NCBI RefSeq assembly: GCF_035440685.1 | Contig: NZ_DAORMW010000023.1 | Origin: Accumulibacter appositus | GTDB lineage: Bacteria > Pseudomonadota > Gammaproteobacteria > Burkholderiales > Rhodocyclaceae | DNA length: 64,000 nucleotides | Direction: 5' to 3' (one strand) | In this document: positions 26,926-35,433 of the stretch, piece by piece | How the letters are laid out: each line of letters starts with the position of its first letter | Position numbering within the stretch: the first letter of the stretch is position 1 | Made by a program: the position numbers and the translations under genes | The notes under the pieces: model-generated | The model's database searches: none | What the model was told of the DNA's origin: nothing | The model's input: the letters and a program-made list of their open reading frames with translations, nothing else

Positions 26926-28101
26926 TCAGTGCAGCGTTTGTGAGGGAGAGTCGTCCTGCTCGGGCATCTCGGCATGGACCGTTTCACCCTCGCTATTGGG
27001 ATACAGCGGTGCGCCGCAGTCGTCGCAGAACTCATAGGGGAACTGCTGGTCGAGGACGGTGACTTCCTTGAGGCCGGTCTTGCGTAGTACGCCCTCGATT
27101 TCTCCGGCGACGTCCGTGGTTTCGTCTTCGATACCCAGTAAAGGCCAGACCACGCCGTGGTAGATGACGTCCTCGTCGCGCGGGCCAAAGCCGATCCGGT
27201 ATTCCTCAAGCCGCTTGTCGTGGAAAGCGCCGACGATGGCGCGCAGATTGTCGGCTGAGTCAGCAAGTGTCGCCTGCAGGAAGGCCACCGAAGCATTCAG
27301 CGAGTAAGGGCGCGAGGCGCTGTCGGCGGCGCGACAGGCCGCGTGGTAGGCGTCGGCGAGCAGTGGTTGATAGGCACAACCGGTCAGCAGCGGTTCCAGG
27401 CAGGGGGCGCCCTGACGCAGCCACTCCTTGAGGGCCGCCTCACGAGTGCTCTTGTCTGCCTCGTTCCAGCGGAAAAGGGGTAGGCCACGTGGCACCGCGA
27501 GCGCACCGACCAGGTAACGGGTGTCGGAGAGAAAGCGGTTTGTTTCCGGCATGCTGGAGGCGTCGACGCCGAGATCGCAGCCGGCGAGCGCCGCGGCGCC
27601 AAGTTTCTGCAGCAGTTGCCAGGTGTCGACAAAGCTGTGCGGTAGCTGGTCCGGGCTATACAGGTAATCGGCAAGCGCGACGCGGGCGCCGGCGGCAAAT
27701 ACGTGCGCTCCGAGCTGGACCTTTAAGGTCTGCAGGAGGCTCTGTGGAATTTGCGTCGCGGGAATCGAGAAGCGCGACCAGCCGAGTACCGGGACGGCAA
27801 TTAGCAGGATGTCGAAATCCTGGCCACGATCGAGCATGGTGCACGATTCCGCCTGTGACTCGACGATGTCGGCGAGATCGTCATGGGCCATCGCGTGCGT
27901 GTCGAAGAGGCGATCCAGCGAGGCGTTCAGGTCCTCCTCGGCACCATCGTGCAGCAGCCGGTCGACCAGGTCGGCCAGGCGCTTTTGCCAGAACAGGTCT
28001 TCGAGCTTGCTGCCGGATTCGGCCAGACCGATGGCCAGGCGGCCGAGTTCTGTGGCGTCAGCTGAAATACGCTTGCGGGAGGAGAAGCGGTTGCGTTTCA
28101 T
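26926..28101 (-). CDS. DUF2863 family protein
   Basis: The 391-aa protein matches the DUF2863 family, found mainly in Betaproteobacteria, which have no known function. It starts MKRNRFSSRKRISADATELGRLA, has the central GRGQDFDILLIAVPVLGWSRF-type region (here RGQDFDILLIAVPVLGWSR) and ends with a small CDDCGAPLYPNSEGE motif that could bind a metal through CxxC. No export signal. Its presence supports a betaproteobacterial origin. It sits just before bioA. Confidence 0.82.
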   Translation of the reverse strand: MKRNRFSSRKRISADATELGRLAIGLAESGSKLEDLFWQKRLADLVDRLLHDGAEEDLNASLDRLFDTHAMAHDDLADIVESQAESCTMLDRGQDFDILLIAVPVLGWSRFSIPATQIPQSLLQTLKVQLGAHVFAAGARVALADYLYSPDQLPHSFVDTWQLLQKLGAAALAGCDLGVDASSMPETNRFLSDTRYLVGALAVPRGLPLFRWNEADKSTREAALKEWLRQGAPCLEPLLTGCAYQPLLADAYHAACRAADSASRPYSLNASVAFLQATLADSADNLRAIVGAFHDKRLEEYRIGFGPRDEDVIYHGVVWPLLGIEDETTDVAGEIEGVLRKTGLKEVTVLDQQFPYEFCDDCGAPLYPNSEGETVHAEMPEQDDSPSQTLH

Positions 28102-28175
28102 GGTCGGGAGCCTGCGGCAGAGTCAATCCGCCATTGTAGCAAGCTGGCGAGCCCGAGCGTCCGAGCGCGTGCATC

Positions 28176-28301
28176 TTACCGTGAAAGTCGCGTGCGCGAC
28201 TCACGCACCTCCCTTCTCCCCTTGCGGGAGAAGGGCCGGGAGAAGAGGGGAACGGTCATGGCTTTCATGATTTAGGGTGTCTGCACGTGTCGTGACCGTT
28301 A
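28176..28301 (+). repeat. Dispersed palindromic repeat, full copy D
   Basis: A ~126-bp copy beginning TTACCGTGAAAGTCGCG and ending GTGACCGTTA, with the CCCTTCTCCCC...GGGAGAAGGG hairpin and a GGTCATGGCTTTCATGA segment. It lies between the DUF2863 gene and the next small gene. Confidence 0.88.
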
Positions 28302-28396
28302 GTGCCCGTTCGTGCATTTGCGCGTCGGGCAGCGCGAAGCTCGCCTGCCGCCGCGCAAGGGCGCTGCCCACGCGACGCCGACAGGCGTCGGCAGCC

Positions 28397-28870
28397 TCAG
28401 GCGATGCGCAGCTGCGCCAACGATGCGAACGCAGCCTGGTTGCCGATGTCCGGGGTAATGACAAGTTCGAGGACGTTGACCGCGGCAAGCTCGACACGAT
28501 GGTCTTCGTTCTGGCTATTGGCCCCGTCCGGGCTGAAGTTCCATTGCTGCCGGACAATGTCGCGGAACGACTGTCCGCCATCGACCGAGCAGCGCAGAAC
28601 GTACTCCTGGGTACGCTGTACCGAGGATTCGACGAAAGACAGCCAGATCCTGCGCAGCGTCTGCGGCTGTGCAAAGAGCAGGCGGATGGTCTGCTTGCCC
28701 GGAGCTGAGGCACGCCAGCCGTTGCCGGTGCCTGGCACTAGGGCGGACTCGATGGGATGAGCCGCGTCTTCCGAGCTGATTTCGACCTCGGCCAGGTCTT
28801 CGAGATTGAGCCAGTCCCCACTCGGCGACGCGCCGACCTGCTGGACATCGGAGATTACTCGCTTGCGCAT
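28397..28870 (-). CDS. Hypothetical protein, discoidin/jelly-roll-like
   Basis: A 157-aa product from ATG 28870 (ATG 28900 is possible). The middle part, with TIRLLFAQPQTLRRIWLSFVE, VLRCSVDGGQSFRDIVRQQWNFSP and a final VLELVITPDIG, looks like an F5/8-type-C (discoidin) beta-sandwich, a fold used for carbohydrate or surface binding. There is no signal peptide, so an extracellular role is doubtful. The family assignment is by eye and uncertain. It stands alone. Confidence 0.6.
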   Translation of the reverse strand: MRKRVISDVQQVGASPSGDWLNLEDLAEVEISSEDAAHPIESALVPGTGNGWRASAPGKQTIRLLFAQPQTLRRIWLSFVESSVQRTQEYVLRCSVDGGQSFRDIVRQQWNFSPDGANSQNEDHRVELAAVNVLELVITPDIGNQAAFASLAQLRIA

Positions 28871-28948
28871 GGGCAGAAACCCTTCATCAGTGACCGGCAC
28901 TCCGCGACGCGGAGGCCGTAAAGCGAGATCTTCGCCGCTACGCTGGTA

Positions 28949-29353
28949 TTACGTTTCCCCGAGTCGTCCGGCGACCTCTCGTTCGGCCTCTATCCAGTAC
29001 TGCGCGGACGAGCCTTGAAAACCGTCATTCTCGGCGATGAAGTAAGCCGCCGACTGGATCATGCAGTAACGTTCTTCAGCGCTCGGCTTTTCTGCCACTG
29101 GCGCGGCGGGAGTGGCCGGCGCTGTTGCGACGGGCTGTGGGCTACTCGTGGCAGCGGCGCTGGCTGCCGCCGCCGAGGTCTTCTTTGCCGCTGGTTTCGT
29201 CGTCGCAGCAGCTGTAGCTTTCGCAGCCGCAGACGGCTTGGCGGCGGCCGGCTTGGTCGCCGCGGCAGCGGCTAATGTCGTTGTCTTGGTCGCCGCCGTC
29301 TTCCTGGCGGCTGGTTTTTTCTTGGTCGTGCTTGTCGTGGTTTCTTCAGCCAT
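28949..29353 (-). CDS. Ala/Lys-rich protein with C-terminal DUF2934
   Basis: The 134-aa protein has an ~85-residue low-complexity N-terminal part made of K, A, T and P (KKKPAARKTAATKTTT and similar), like histone H1-type tails, followed by a DUF2934 domain: ERYCMIQSAAYFIAENDGFQGSSAQYWIEAEREVAG. DUF2934 proteins are small and uncharacterised. The basic tail suggests nucleic-acid binding. Tail length could vary by slippage. Confidence 0.78.
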   Translation of the reverse strand: MAEETTTSTTKKKPAARKTAATKTTTLAAAAATKPAAAKPSAAAKATAAATTKPAAKKTSAAAASAAATSSPQPVATAPATPAAPVAEKPSAEERYCMIQSAAYFIAENDGFQGSSAQYWIEAEREVAGRLGET

Positions 29354-29503
29354 GATCGATCCCTTGTGTTCTTTCGATGTCAGTATGGTTGGTGCATAGA
29401 GCGGGCACGTGAGCGGCTCTGCCGCCCCGCAGGTACCCCGGCAGGATAGAAAAATCGGCGCTTCCGGTCAAGGCAAATAACTATCTTCAAGGAGTGGTCA
29501 CCA

Positions 29504-29596
29504 CCCGCGCCACGAATTGGTGAAGGCGTCGCGAATCAGCCCGCGCCGCGAATCGGTACAGGCGTCGCGAATCAGCCCGCGCCGCGAATCAGCGCC
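29504..29596. repeat. 36-bp tandem repeat at the SNF2 gene 3' end
   Basis: Units 29525-29560 and 29561-29596 share GGCGTCGCGAATCAGCCCGC plus GCCGCGAATC and differ only near their right ends. A diverged partial unit lies at 29504-29524. The last unit overlaps the final codons and stop of the SNF2 gene (stop at 29572-29574), so the gene's tail has been tandemly duplicated downstream. Confidence 0.75.
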
Positions 29597-32500
29597 ACCA
29601 GATCCTCGGTCGAGGGCAGGGCACTGGCTTCGCCTTCTTCCAGGATGCTCTCGGCGAGCGCGCGCTTGTCGTGGTGCAGCTCGACGATGCGTTCCTCGAC
29701 GCTGCCCTGGGTGACCAGGCGATAGACGGTCACCGGCCGCAGTTGCCCGATGCGATGCGCGCGACCCATGGCCTGGTCTTCGGTGGCCGGGTTCCACCAC
29801 GGATCGGTGATGACCACGTAGTCGGCAGCCGTCAGGTTGAGCCCGAAGCCACCGGCTTTGAGGCTGATCAGGAAGAGGTCGCCTTCGCCCGCCTGGAAAG
29901 CCGCGACGCGCCGCGTACGTTCAGCGGCGGGGGTGGCGCCATCGAGGTACTGATAGGCAATTCCGCTTGCGTCCAGCTGTTCGCGTAACATCGCAAGAAA
30001 GTCCACGAACTGACTGAAAACAAGCGCCTTATGTCCATTTGAAACCAGCTCCGCTGCGAGTTCCGTGAAGGCCTGCACCTTGGCGCCGACAATGCCCAGT
30101 TCGGGGCTGCACAGGCGTGGGTCGCAGGCGGCGCGACGCAGACGGGTCAGCTGGGCGAGGATGTTGAAGCGCGCCTGCGCCTGCGGCGCGCTGTCGAGGC
30201 TGGCGTCAATTTCCTTTGCGGCCTCGCGACGCAGTGCTTCGTAGTGTGCCGCTTCCGCGGCTTCCGGGGTTACCGTCAGGATCAGCTCGGTGCGTGCCGG
30301 CAGCTCTTGCAGGACTTCGGACTTGCTTCGCCGCAGAACGAAGGGGCCGACCAGCCGCTTGAGGACGTGCTGTGCCTCGCGATCCCGGTTACGCTCGATC
30401 GGGCCGGCGAAGCGCTCGTCGAAGCGGCGGCTGCTGCCGAGCAGGCCGGGATTGGCGAAGCGCATGATCGACCACAGATCGGACAGCCGATTTTCGACCG
30501 GGGTGCCGGTCAGCGCCAGGCGGAAGTCGGCGTCCAGGGCGAAGACCGCCTGCGAGCGCTTGGCAGCGGCATTCTTGATGGCCTGCGCCTCGTCGGCGAT
30601 GAGGGTGTGCCAAGTGCGCCCGGCGAAACGCTCCTGGGCCAGTTGCAACAGGGTGTAGGAGACGATCAGCAGGTCCTGCGGGCCGGCCTTGGCGACCAAT
30701 TCCTCGCGTTCGTTGTCGCTCGCTTCGCTATAGACGCGGACATTCAGACTGGGCGCGAAGCGCAGGGTTTCGGCCAGCCAGTTGCCGCAGACCGAAGTGG
30801 GCGCAATGACCAGCGCAGCGCCGCCGGCTGCGCGTTCGAGAAGCACGCCGAGCGCCTGCAGGGTCTTGCCGAGGCCCATGTCGTCGGCCAGGCAGCCGCC
30901 GACGCCGGCAGTCGCCAGGCGGACTGCCCACTGGTAGCCGTCTTCCTGATACGGCCGCAGGCTGGCCTGCAGCAGGCTGGGGAGTTTCGGCGTCAGGGCC
31001 TGCGCCTGGCGCAGGCGGTCGATGACCTGGCGGAAGTCCCTGCCGGCCTCGAGTTCGGTGCCGTCGAGGATCTCGTCGAGCCAGGCGGCGGCGATGGTCG
31101 GCACCTTGCCACCGTTCTTGTCGGCTTCCAGCACCGCCGCCAGATCGCTCAGTTTCTGCTTCAGCGAGCGCGTCAGGGCTGCGTACACGCCGTCTCCCAT
31201 GGGCACGAAACGGCTCTGGCCGCGGGCCGCGGCGATCAGGGTTTCCAGTTGCAGCACCAGCCCCTCGTCGAGCCGTGCCTGTCCGGCGAGTCGGAACCAG
31301 TCGCGTTCGCGGCTGATCTTTATGCCGAGCTGGCGGCTGTCGAGGGTGAGCACGCGAACGCTCTTACCCTTGGGCCAGTCCACCGCGGCAATTGCCGGCA
31401 AGCTCGGCAGTGCTTCCACCGCCGCCAATGCCTCCTCAGGGTCTTCGATCAGCCACTCGTTGCCGCAGCTGCCGCGCTCGCCGCTGTCGAGGAAGGGCAG
31501 GGCGTCGAGTACCGAGTCCAGATGCTGGCGCTCGCTGTTCAGGTCGCGCTCGGTGCCGACCGTTTCGCTGCCGCGAACCGCCATCAGGCGCAGTCTGCCG
31601 GTGGCGGCCGGCAGGCGCGGCCCGTCCGGACCGAGCGGAGCGACCACCAGGCGCAGCGAGAGAGCATCGCCGAGCGGCGACAGTTCGGCGCGCAGCCGCG
31701 AGTCACAGCTCACCTGCCGGGTTGCCTGTGCCGAATCGGCATGAACGTGGAAATGTGCGGCCAGTGCGTGCAGGGTCTTGGCCAACTCGGCCTGCGCATT
31801 CGGTGCCTCGGCGGGCACCGAAAAGCGACCCGAGACGAGCTGTGCGGCCTGTTGCTGGGCGCTGGAAAAACGAACCAGGCGCAGGCGCTGCGGGCCATCG
31901 ACGACGAGCGTGATCAGCCGCAGCGCTTCCGTTTCACGACGCTCGTCGGCGTCCTGTGCATAGTGGGAATGGGCCGCAGGCGGCGCCCGTAGCGGCGGTT
32001 CGACGCGCATCACGAAGCGCCCGTCCTGGCGGATTACTTCGAGTTCCGGCGCCGCTTCGCTGAGCTCTACGAACTGCTCTGGCGCACCTGGCAGGATGAT
32101 GTAGGGGTGTCCGGGCAGCGCCGCGATTGCCGCTGCCAGATCGATGCGGTAGCGATTGCGATAGCCATGTTCGAGGCGAACGGCGCGCGCGATCTTGGCG
32201 TCAGCACTTGCCAGCTGCTGGTTGCCGGCAATTCTCGCCAGGCTCATCGGCCGCGGCCGGCCCCAGCCGCGTTGGCTGCGCTTCTGTTCGTGCGGGTGGA
32301 TGGCAAGCAGCTCACCGCGGCCGCCGATCTCGAGTTCCCACAGCACGCGCATCGCTTCGCCGTTGCCGGGGGCCGCCTGACCGCCGCCCAGCGATTGCAG
32401 CGCCAAGAGAATTTCCTGCCATTGCTGGCCGCTGTCGGCGATGAAGAAGCGCTCGGGGGGCGCGCGCCCTTCGAGTACCGCCTGACTGCCGTCGAGAATG

Positions 32501-33783
32501 CGCAGCAGGGTGTGCATTTGGCAGCGCTTCAGCTCTTGCCGCAGGAGATCGATCGGTGCGCGCCACTCGACCGCGGCGGCTTGCGGGTTCTTTTCGGAAA
32601 CTGTTTCGCGGCCCAGCCAGGCGGCGAGCAGCACCGCCCAGAGTGAGTCGAGCGGCCAGCGCACCTCGAGGTCGCGGGTCGGCCTGAACGCCGCCCGTTC
32701 GAGCGGCGCCTTGCCGAGGCGAACGTCGATGGCGTGCACCCAGCGTCCCCAGCTGGCGTAGGGGCTGGGGGAACGCTTGCCGGACTCCCCGATGCAGAAT
32801 TTGCGCGCTACTTCGAGATGCCTGGGTGTCGCCTGGGCGAGCAGTGACAAGGGATAGAACCAGGCGATGCTGTCTGGCAGGAGATGTTTGCTGGCGCCGC
32901 CGAGCTCGCTCTTGCACTGCTTGAGCGCCGCTTCGAAGGCCGCCTGCCCGGCGCTCCACTGGCCATCGATGACCAGCAGCGCGGCACGAATCGCAGCGCT
33001 TTGACCCTCGCCAAGTCCGTTCAGCGCGGCTTCCAGCAGGTCGCTATCACCGCGTTGCATGGCCAGGTCGCCGAGGACCAGTCGCAGCTCTGTGCTTAGG
33101 GCTTCGCGATCGCGGGCCAACTCTTCGACTGCCCAATCGGCGACCGGCAGGTACTCGGGCGAAGCGAAGATGCAGACGCTGGCGATCGCCTGGTAAGCGA
33201 GGCGCGCCCGCCAGATGGGTTCAATGCCCTGGAAGCTCGGTCCGTCAAAGGGCCGGATGAGGGCCTGGTCGAGAATGACAGTCCAGTCCATCGCGCGGGA
33301 CAGGAGGCCCTTGATGTGCGACAGCTCTTCGCTGGCTGCGCCCGACAGGAACTTGGCGCGAACGTAGGCAACGGTCGTCGGCACACTGCCGGTTGGCCAG
33401 GAGTAGGCCGATCTGGCCGGGTCAAAGCGGTCCAGTTCGGCGATCAGGCGGGCCAGCGAGTCGCCCTGGCTGGTTGCCAGCAATTGCCTGTAAAGCGCTG
33501 TGCGCAAGCTGTCGACGAGACGAAAAGTGGACGCCCGCGAGGCCTCGTCGATCAGCAGGCCGTTTTCACGGAGCTCTTGGCTGGCAGTCTTGACGTCGCC
33601 GACGGTAAAGGCTTTGCCCGAGCCGCAGCGGAGTCCGCTCAGCGACAGCAGGCGATGCAGGTCGGTGTTGGTGCGAAAAGTCCACAGCAGCGCGCTGGCT
33701 AGTGCGACCTTGTGCACGTCCGGCGTCAGCCCGTGGTGGTCGAGCTTTTCGAGGGCGGCGGCGTTCAAGGCAGGTTTGTTCAT
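29572..33783 (-). CDS. SNF2-family DNA/RNA translocase ATPase
   Basis: The 1403-aa protein has a long helical N-terminal region without a recognised family and a C-terminal SNF2 motor. Motor motifs are ADDMGLGKTLQ (Walker A), IADEAQAIKN (DEAQ, motif II), LTGTPVENRLSDLW (motif III), KALVFSQFVDFL and QAMGRAHRIGQLRPV (motif VI). This is a HepA/Snf2 arrangement, often with an N-terminal SWIM finger, which I cannot see here. It starts at ATG 33783; the upstream ATG at 33828 lacks a ribosome site. Such ATPases remodel protein-DNA complexes. It lies 82 bp downstream of queA in the same direction. Confidence 0.88.
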   Translation of the reverse strand: MNKPALNAAALEKLDHHGLTPDVHKVALASALLWTFRTNTDLHRLLSLSGLRCGSGKAFTVGDVKTASQELRENGLLIDEASRASTFRLVDSLRTALYRQLLATSQGDSLARLIAELDRFDPARSAYSWPTGSVPTTVAYVRAKFLSGAASEELSHIKGLLSRAMDWTVILDQALIRPFDGPSFQGIEPIWRARLAYQAIASVCIFASPEYLPVADWAVEELARDREALSTELRLVLGDLAMQRGDSDLLEAALNGLGEGQSAAIRAALLVIDGQWSAGQAAFEAALKQCKSELGGASKHLLPDSIAWFYPLSLLAQATPRHLEVARKFCIGESGKRSPSPYASWGRWVHAIDVRLGKAPLERAAFRPTRDLEVRWPLDSLWAVLLAAWLGRETVSEKNPQAAAVEWRAPIDLLRQELKRCQMHTLLRILDGSQAVLEGRAPPERFFIADSGQQWQEILLALQSLGGGQAAPGNGEAMRVLWELEIGGRGELLAIHPHEQKRSQRGWGRPRPMSLARIAGNQQLASADAKIARAVRLEHGYRNRYRIDLAAAIAALPGHPYIILPGAPEQFVELSEAAPELEVIRQDGRFVMRVEPPLRAPPAAHSHYAQDADERRETEALRLITLVVDGPQRLRLVRFSSAQQQAAQLVSGRFSVPAEAPNAQAELAKTLHALAAHFHVHADSAQATRQVSCDSRLRAELSPLGDALSLRLVVAPLGPDGPRLPAATGRLRLMAVRGSETVGTERDLNSERQHLDSVLDALPFLDSGERGSCGNEWLIEDPEEALAAVEALPSLPAIAAVDWPKGKSVRVLTLDSRQLGIKISRERDWFRLAGQARLDEGLVLQLETLIAAARGQSRFVPMGDGVYAALTRSLKQKLSDLAAVLEADKNGGKVPTIAAAWLDEILDGTELEAGRDFRQVIDRLRQAQALTPKLPSLLQASLRPYQEDGYQWAVRLATAGVGGCLADDMGLGKTLQALGVLLERAAGGAALVIAPTSVCGNWLAETLRFAPSLNVRVYSEASDNEREELVAKAGPQDLLIVSYTLLQLAQERFAGRTWHTLIADEAQAIKNAAAKRSQAVFALDADFRLALTGTPVENRLSDLWSIMRFANPGLLGSSRRFDERFAGPIERNRDREAQHVLKRLVGPFVLRRSKSEVLQELPARTELILTVTPEAAEAAHYEALRREAAKEIDASLDSAPQAQARFNILAQLTRLRRAACDPRLCSPELGIVGAKVQAFTELAAELVSNGHKALVFSQFVDFLAMLREQLDASGIAYQYLDGATPAAERTRRVAAFQAGEGDLFLISLKAGGFGLNLTAADYVVITDPWWNPATEDQAMGRAHRIGQLRPVTVYRLVTQGSVEERIVELHHDKRALAESILEEGEASALPSTEDLVALIRGAG

Positions 33784-33865
33784 TGGCGGGCGAAGGCGGG
33801 AAGGAGAATGCTGGAAAGAGCGTGGCAATGTCGGCCGACGGCGTGGAGAATCAGGCTACCGCGGG

Positions 33866-34900
33866 TCAGTGGCTGCGGGTCAGCAGCATCGCGTCGCCGT
33901 AGCTGAAGAAGCGGTAGCGTTCGGCAATTGCGTGTCGATAGGCGCCACGAATGGCGTCGAGGCCGGCGAACGCCGAAACCAGCATCAGCAGGGTCGACTT
34001 CGGTAGGTGAAAATTGGTGATCAAGCGGTCCACCACCCGGAACTCGTAGCCGGGGGTGATGAAGATGTCGGTCTCGGCGGGACCGGCGTGCAGTTCCCCG
34101 TGCTGCGCGGCTGCTTCGAGGGCGCGCAGACTGGTCGTTCCGACGGCGACGACCTTGCCGCCACGGGCGCGGGTGCGGGCGATGGCGGCGATGGTTGCCG
34201 GCGGAATTTCGAAGCGCTCGGCGTGCATGCGGTGTTCGGCGACGTGATGCACGCGCACCGGCTGAAAAGTGCCGGCGCCGACGTGCAGCGTCAGCCACGC
34301 AACTTCGACGCTGCACTGTGCGAGTCGCGCGAGCAGCGCCTCGTCGAAATGTAGGCCAGCCGTTGGGGCTGCGACAGCGCCGGGCTGGCGCGCGAATACG
34401 GTCTGATAGCGGGCTTCGTCGTCGGCGCTGGCGGGGTGCGCGATATAGGGCGGCAACGGCAAGCGGCCGTGTCGTTCGATCAGCGTCCATAGGTCGCCGT
34501 CCTCGGCCAGTCGCAGCGCGAAAAACTCGCCCTGTGCGCCGCTACGGCCGTCGACGATCAGGGTGATCGCCTCTTCGAGAACAATCCGGCTGCCGGCTTT
34601 TGGCGACTTGCTGGCCCGAATCTGCGCCACGGCGTGGCGAGAATCGACGATGCGCTCGATCAACACCTCGATCTGGCCGCCGCTTTCCTTGCGGCCGCGG
34701 AGGCGCGCCCGGATCACCCGCGTATCGTTGAAAACCAGCAGGTCGCCGGCAGAAAGCAGCGTCGGGAGGGCAGTGAAGCGCCGATCGCTGAGTGTGCCGT
34801 CGCTGACCTGCAGCAGGCGGCTGGCGCTGCGTTCGCCAGTCGGGTGCTGGGCGATCAGCTCGCCCGGCAGGTCGAAGTCAAAGTCATCAAGGGTGAGCAT
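33866..34900 (-). CDS. queA: S-adenosylmethionine:tRNA ribosyltransferase-isomerase
   Basis: QueA transfers the ribosyl part of SAM to preQ1 in tRNA to give epoxyqueuosine. The 344-aa protein shows DFDFDLPGELIAQHP at the start, LLVFNDTRVIRARL, AAPTAGLHFDEALL and the C-terminal GTTSLRALE and NFHLPKSTLLMLVSAFAG motifs, all family signatures. Full length. tgt, its usual partner, is not next to it. Confidence 0.96.
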   Translation of the reverse strand: MLTLDDFDFDLPGELIAQHPTGERSASRLLQVSDGTLSDRRFTALPTLLSAGDLLVFNDTRVIRARLRGRKESGGQIEVLIERIVDSRHAVAQIRASKSPKAGSRIVLEEAITLIVDGRSGAQGEFFALRLAEDGDLWTLIERHGRLPLPPYIAHPASADDEARYQTVFARQPGAVAAPTAGLHFDEALLARLAQCSVEVAWLTLHVGAGTFQPVRVHHVAEHRMHAERFEIPPATIAAIARTRARGGKVVAVGTTSLRALEAAAQHGELHAGPAETDIFITPGYEFRVVDRLITNFHLPKSTLLMLVSAFAGLDAIRGAYRHAIAERYRFFSYGDAMLLTRSH

Positions 34901-35076
34901 GGGCGTCTTGCGGTACTTAGCGGTGAGACGGGAAATTCAGGGAGCATGCTCCCCGCTCGGCGAACGATTCCGGCGTGGAAACCGGCATCCGCACGGCTAG
35001 GAGGCGGCTGGCCACGGAAAAGCCGTTGCACGACTAATGGCTGCGGAACTCGTTGCTGGCCGGGTCATTTTGCAGC

Positions 35077-35105
35077 TTGTCGGCGGCCGGAGAATCAGCG
35101 ATAAT
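35077..35105 (+). promoter_or_regulatory. Sigma-70-type promoter of the tRNA-Leu gene
   Basis: TTGTCG (35077-35082) and GATAAT (35100-35105) are separated by 17 bp, 36 bp before the tRNA. This is a plausible housekeeping promoter. Confidence 0.5.
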
Positions 35106-35140
35106 CCGCAGCTCTTCTGGCCCACGCACTTCGGGCCGAA

Positions 35141-35224
35141 GCCGAGATGGCGGAATCGGTAGACGCAGCGGACTCAAAATCCGCCGATGGTGACATCGTG
35201 GGGGTTCGATTCCCCCTCTCGGCA
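35141..35224 (+). tRNA. tRNA-Leu (anticodon CAA)
   Basis: The acceptor arm GCCGAGA pairs with TCTCGGC, followed by discriminator A. The D arm, a five-base anticodon stem GCGGA/TCCGC with loop CTCAAAA (anticodon CAA), a long variable arm (GATGG...CATCG) and the T arm GGGGGTTCGATTCCCCC are all visible. The long variable arm is as expected for leucine. The CCA end is not encoded. Confidence 0.95.
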
Positions 35225-35231
35225 CGAAATG

Positions 35232-35260
35232 AAACCCGCAGAAATGCGGGTTTGTCTTTT
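35232..35260 (+). terminator. Terminator after tRNA-Leu
   Basis: AAACCCGCA-GAAA-TGCGGGTTT is a perfect nine-base-pair stem with a GAAA loop, followed by GTCTTTTG. It lies 8 bp after the tRNA. Confidence 0.8.
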
Positions 35261-35433
35261 GTTTCAAGCATTTGCAGGGAAGCCTTTGTTGGTCAATGGG
35301 GCGCATGTTACCGCAAATAAGTGCCTTTTCCGGCTTCCTTTACGCCAAAATTCTGTCTTGAATCAAGCTGCGGGGAGGGGCGCTGTGAGCCCACAGCTCC
35401 TGCAACCTCAAGACTCCCAAACGACTGCGCGTA

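Noticed and set aside
29504..29596. CRISPR-like array
   Set aside because: Only two full units without spacers; they are simple tandem copies of a gene end. No cas gene is in the window.
30244..31992. A 582-codon plus-strand frame opposite the SNF2 gene
   Set aside because: The SNF2 motor motifs on the minus strand are unambiguous and the plus frame is rich in Q, R and A without recognisable domains.
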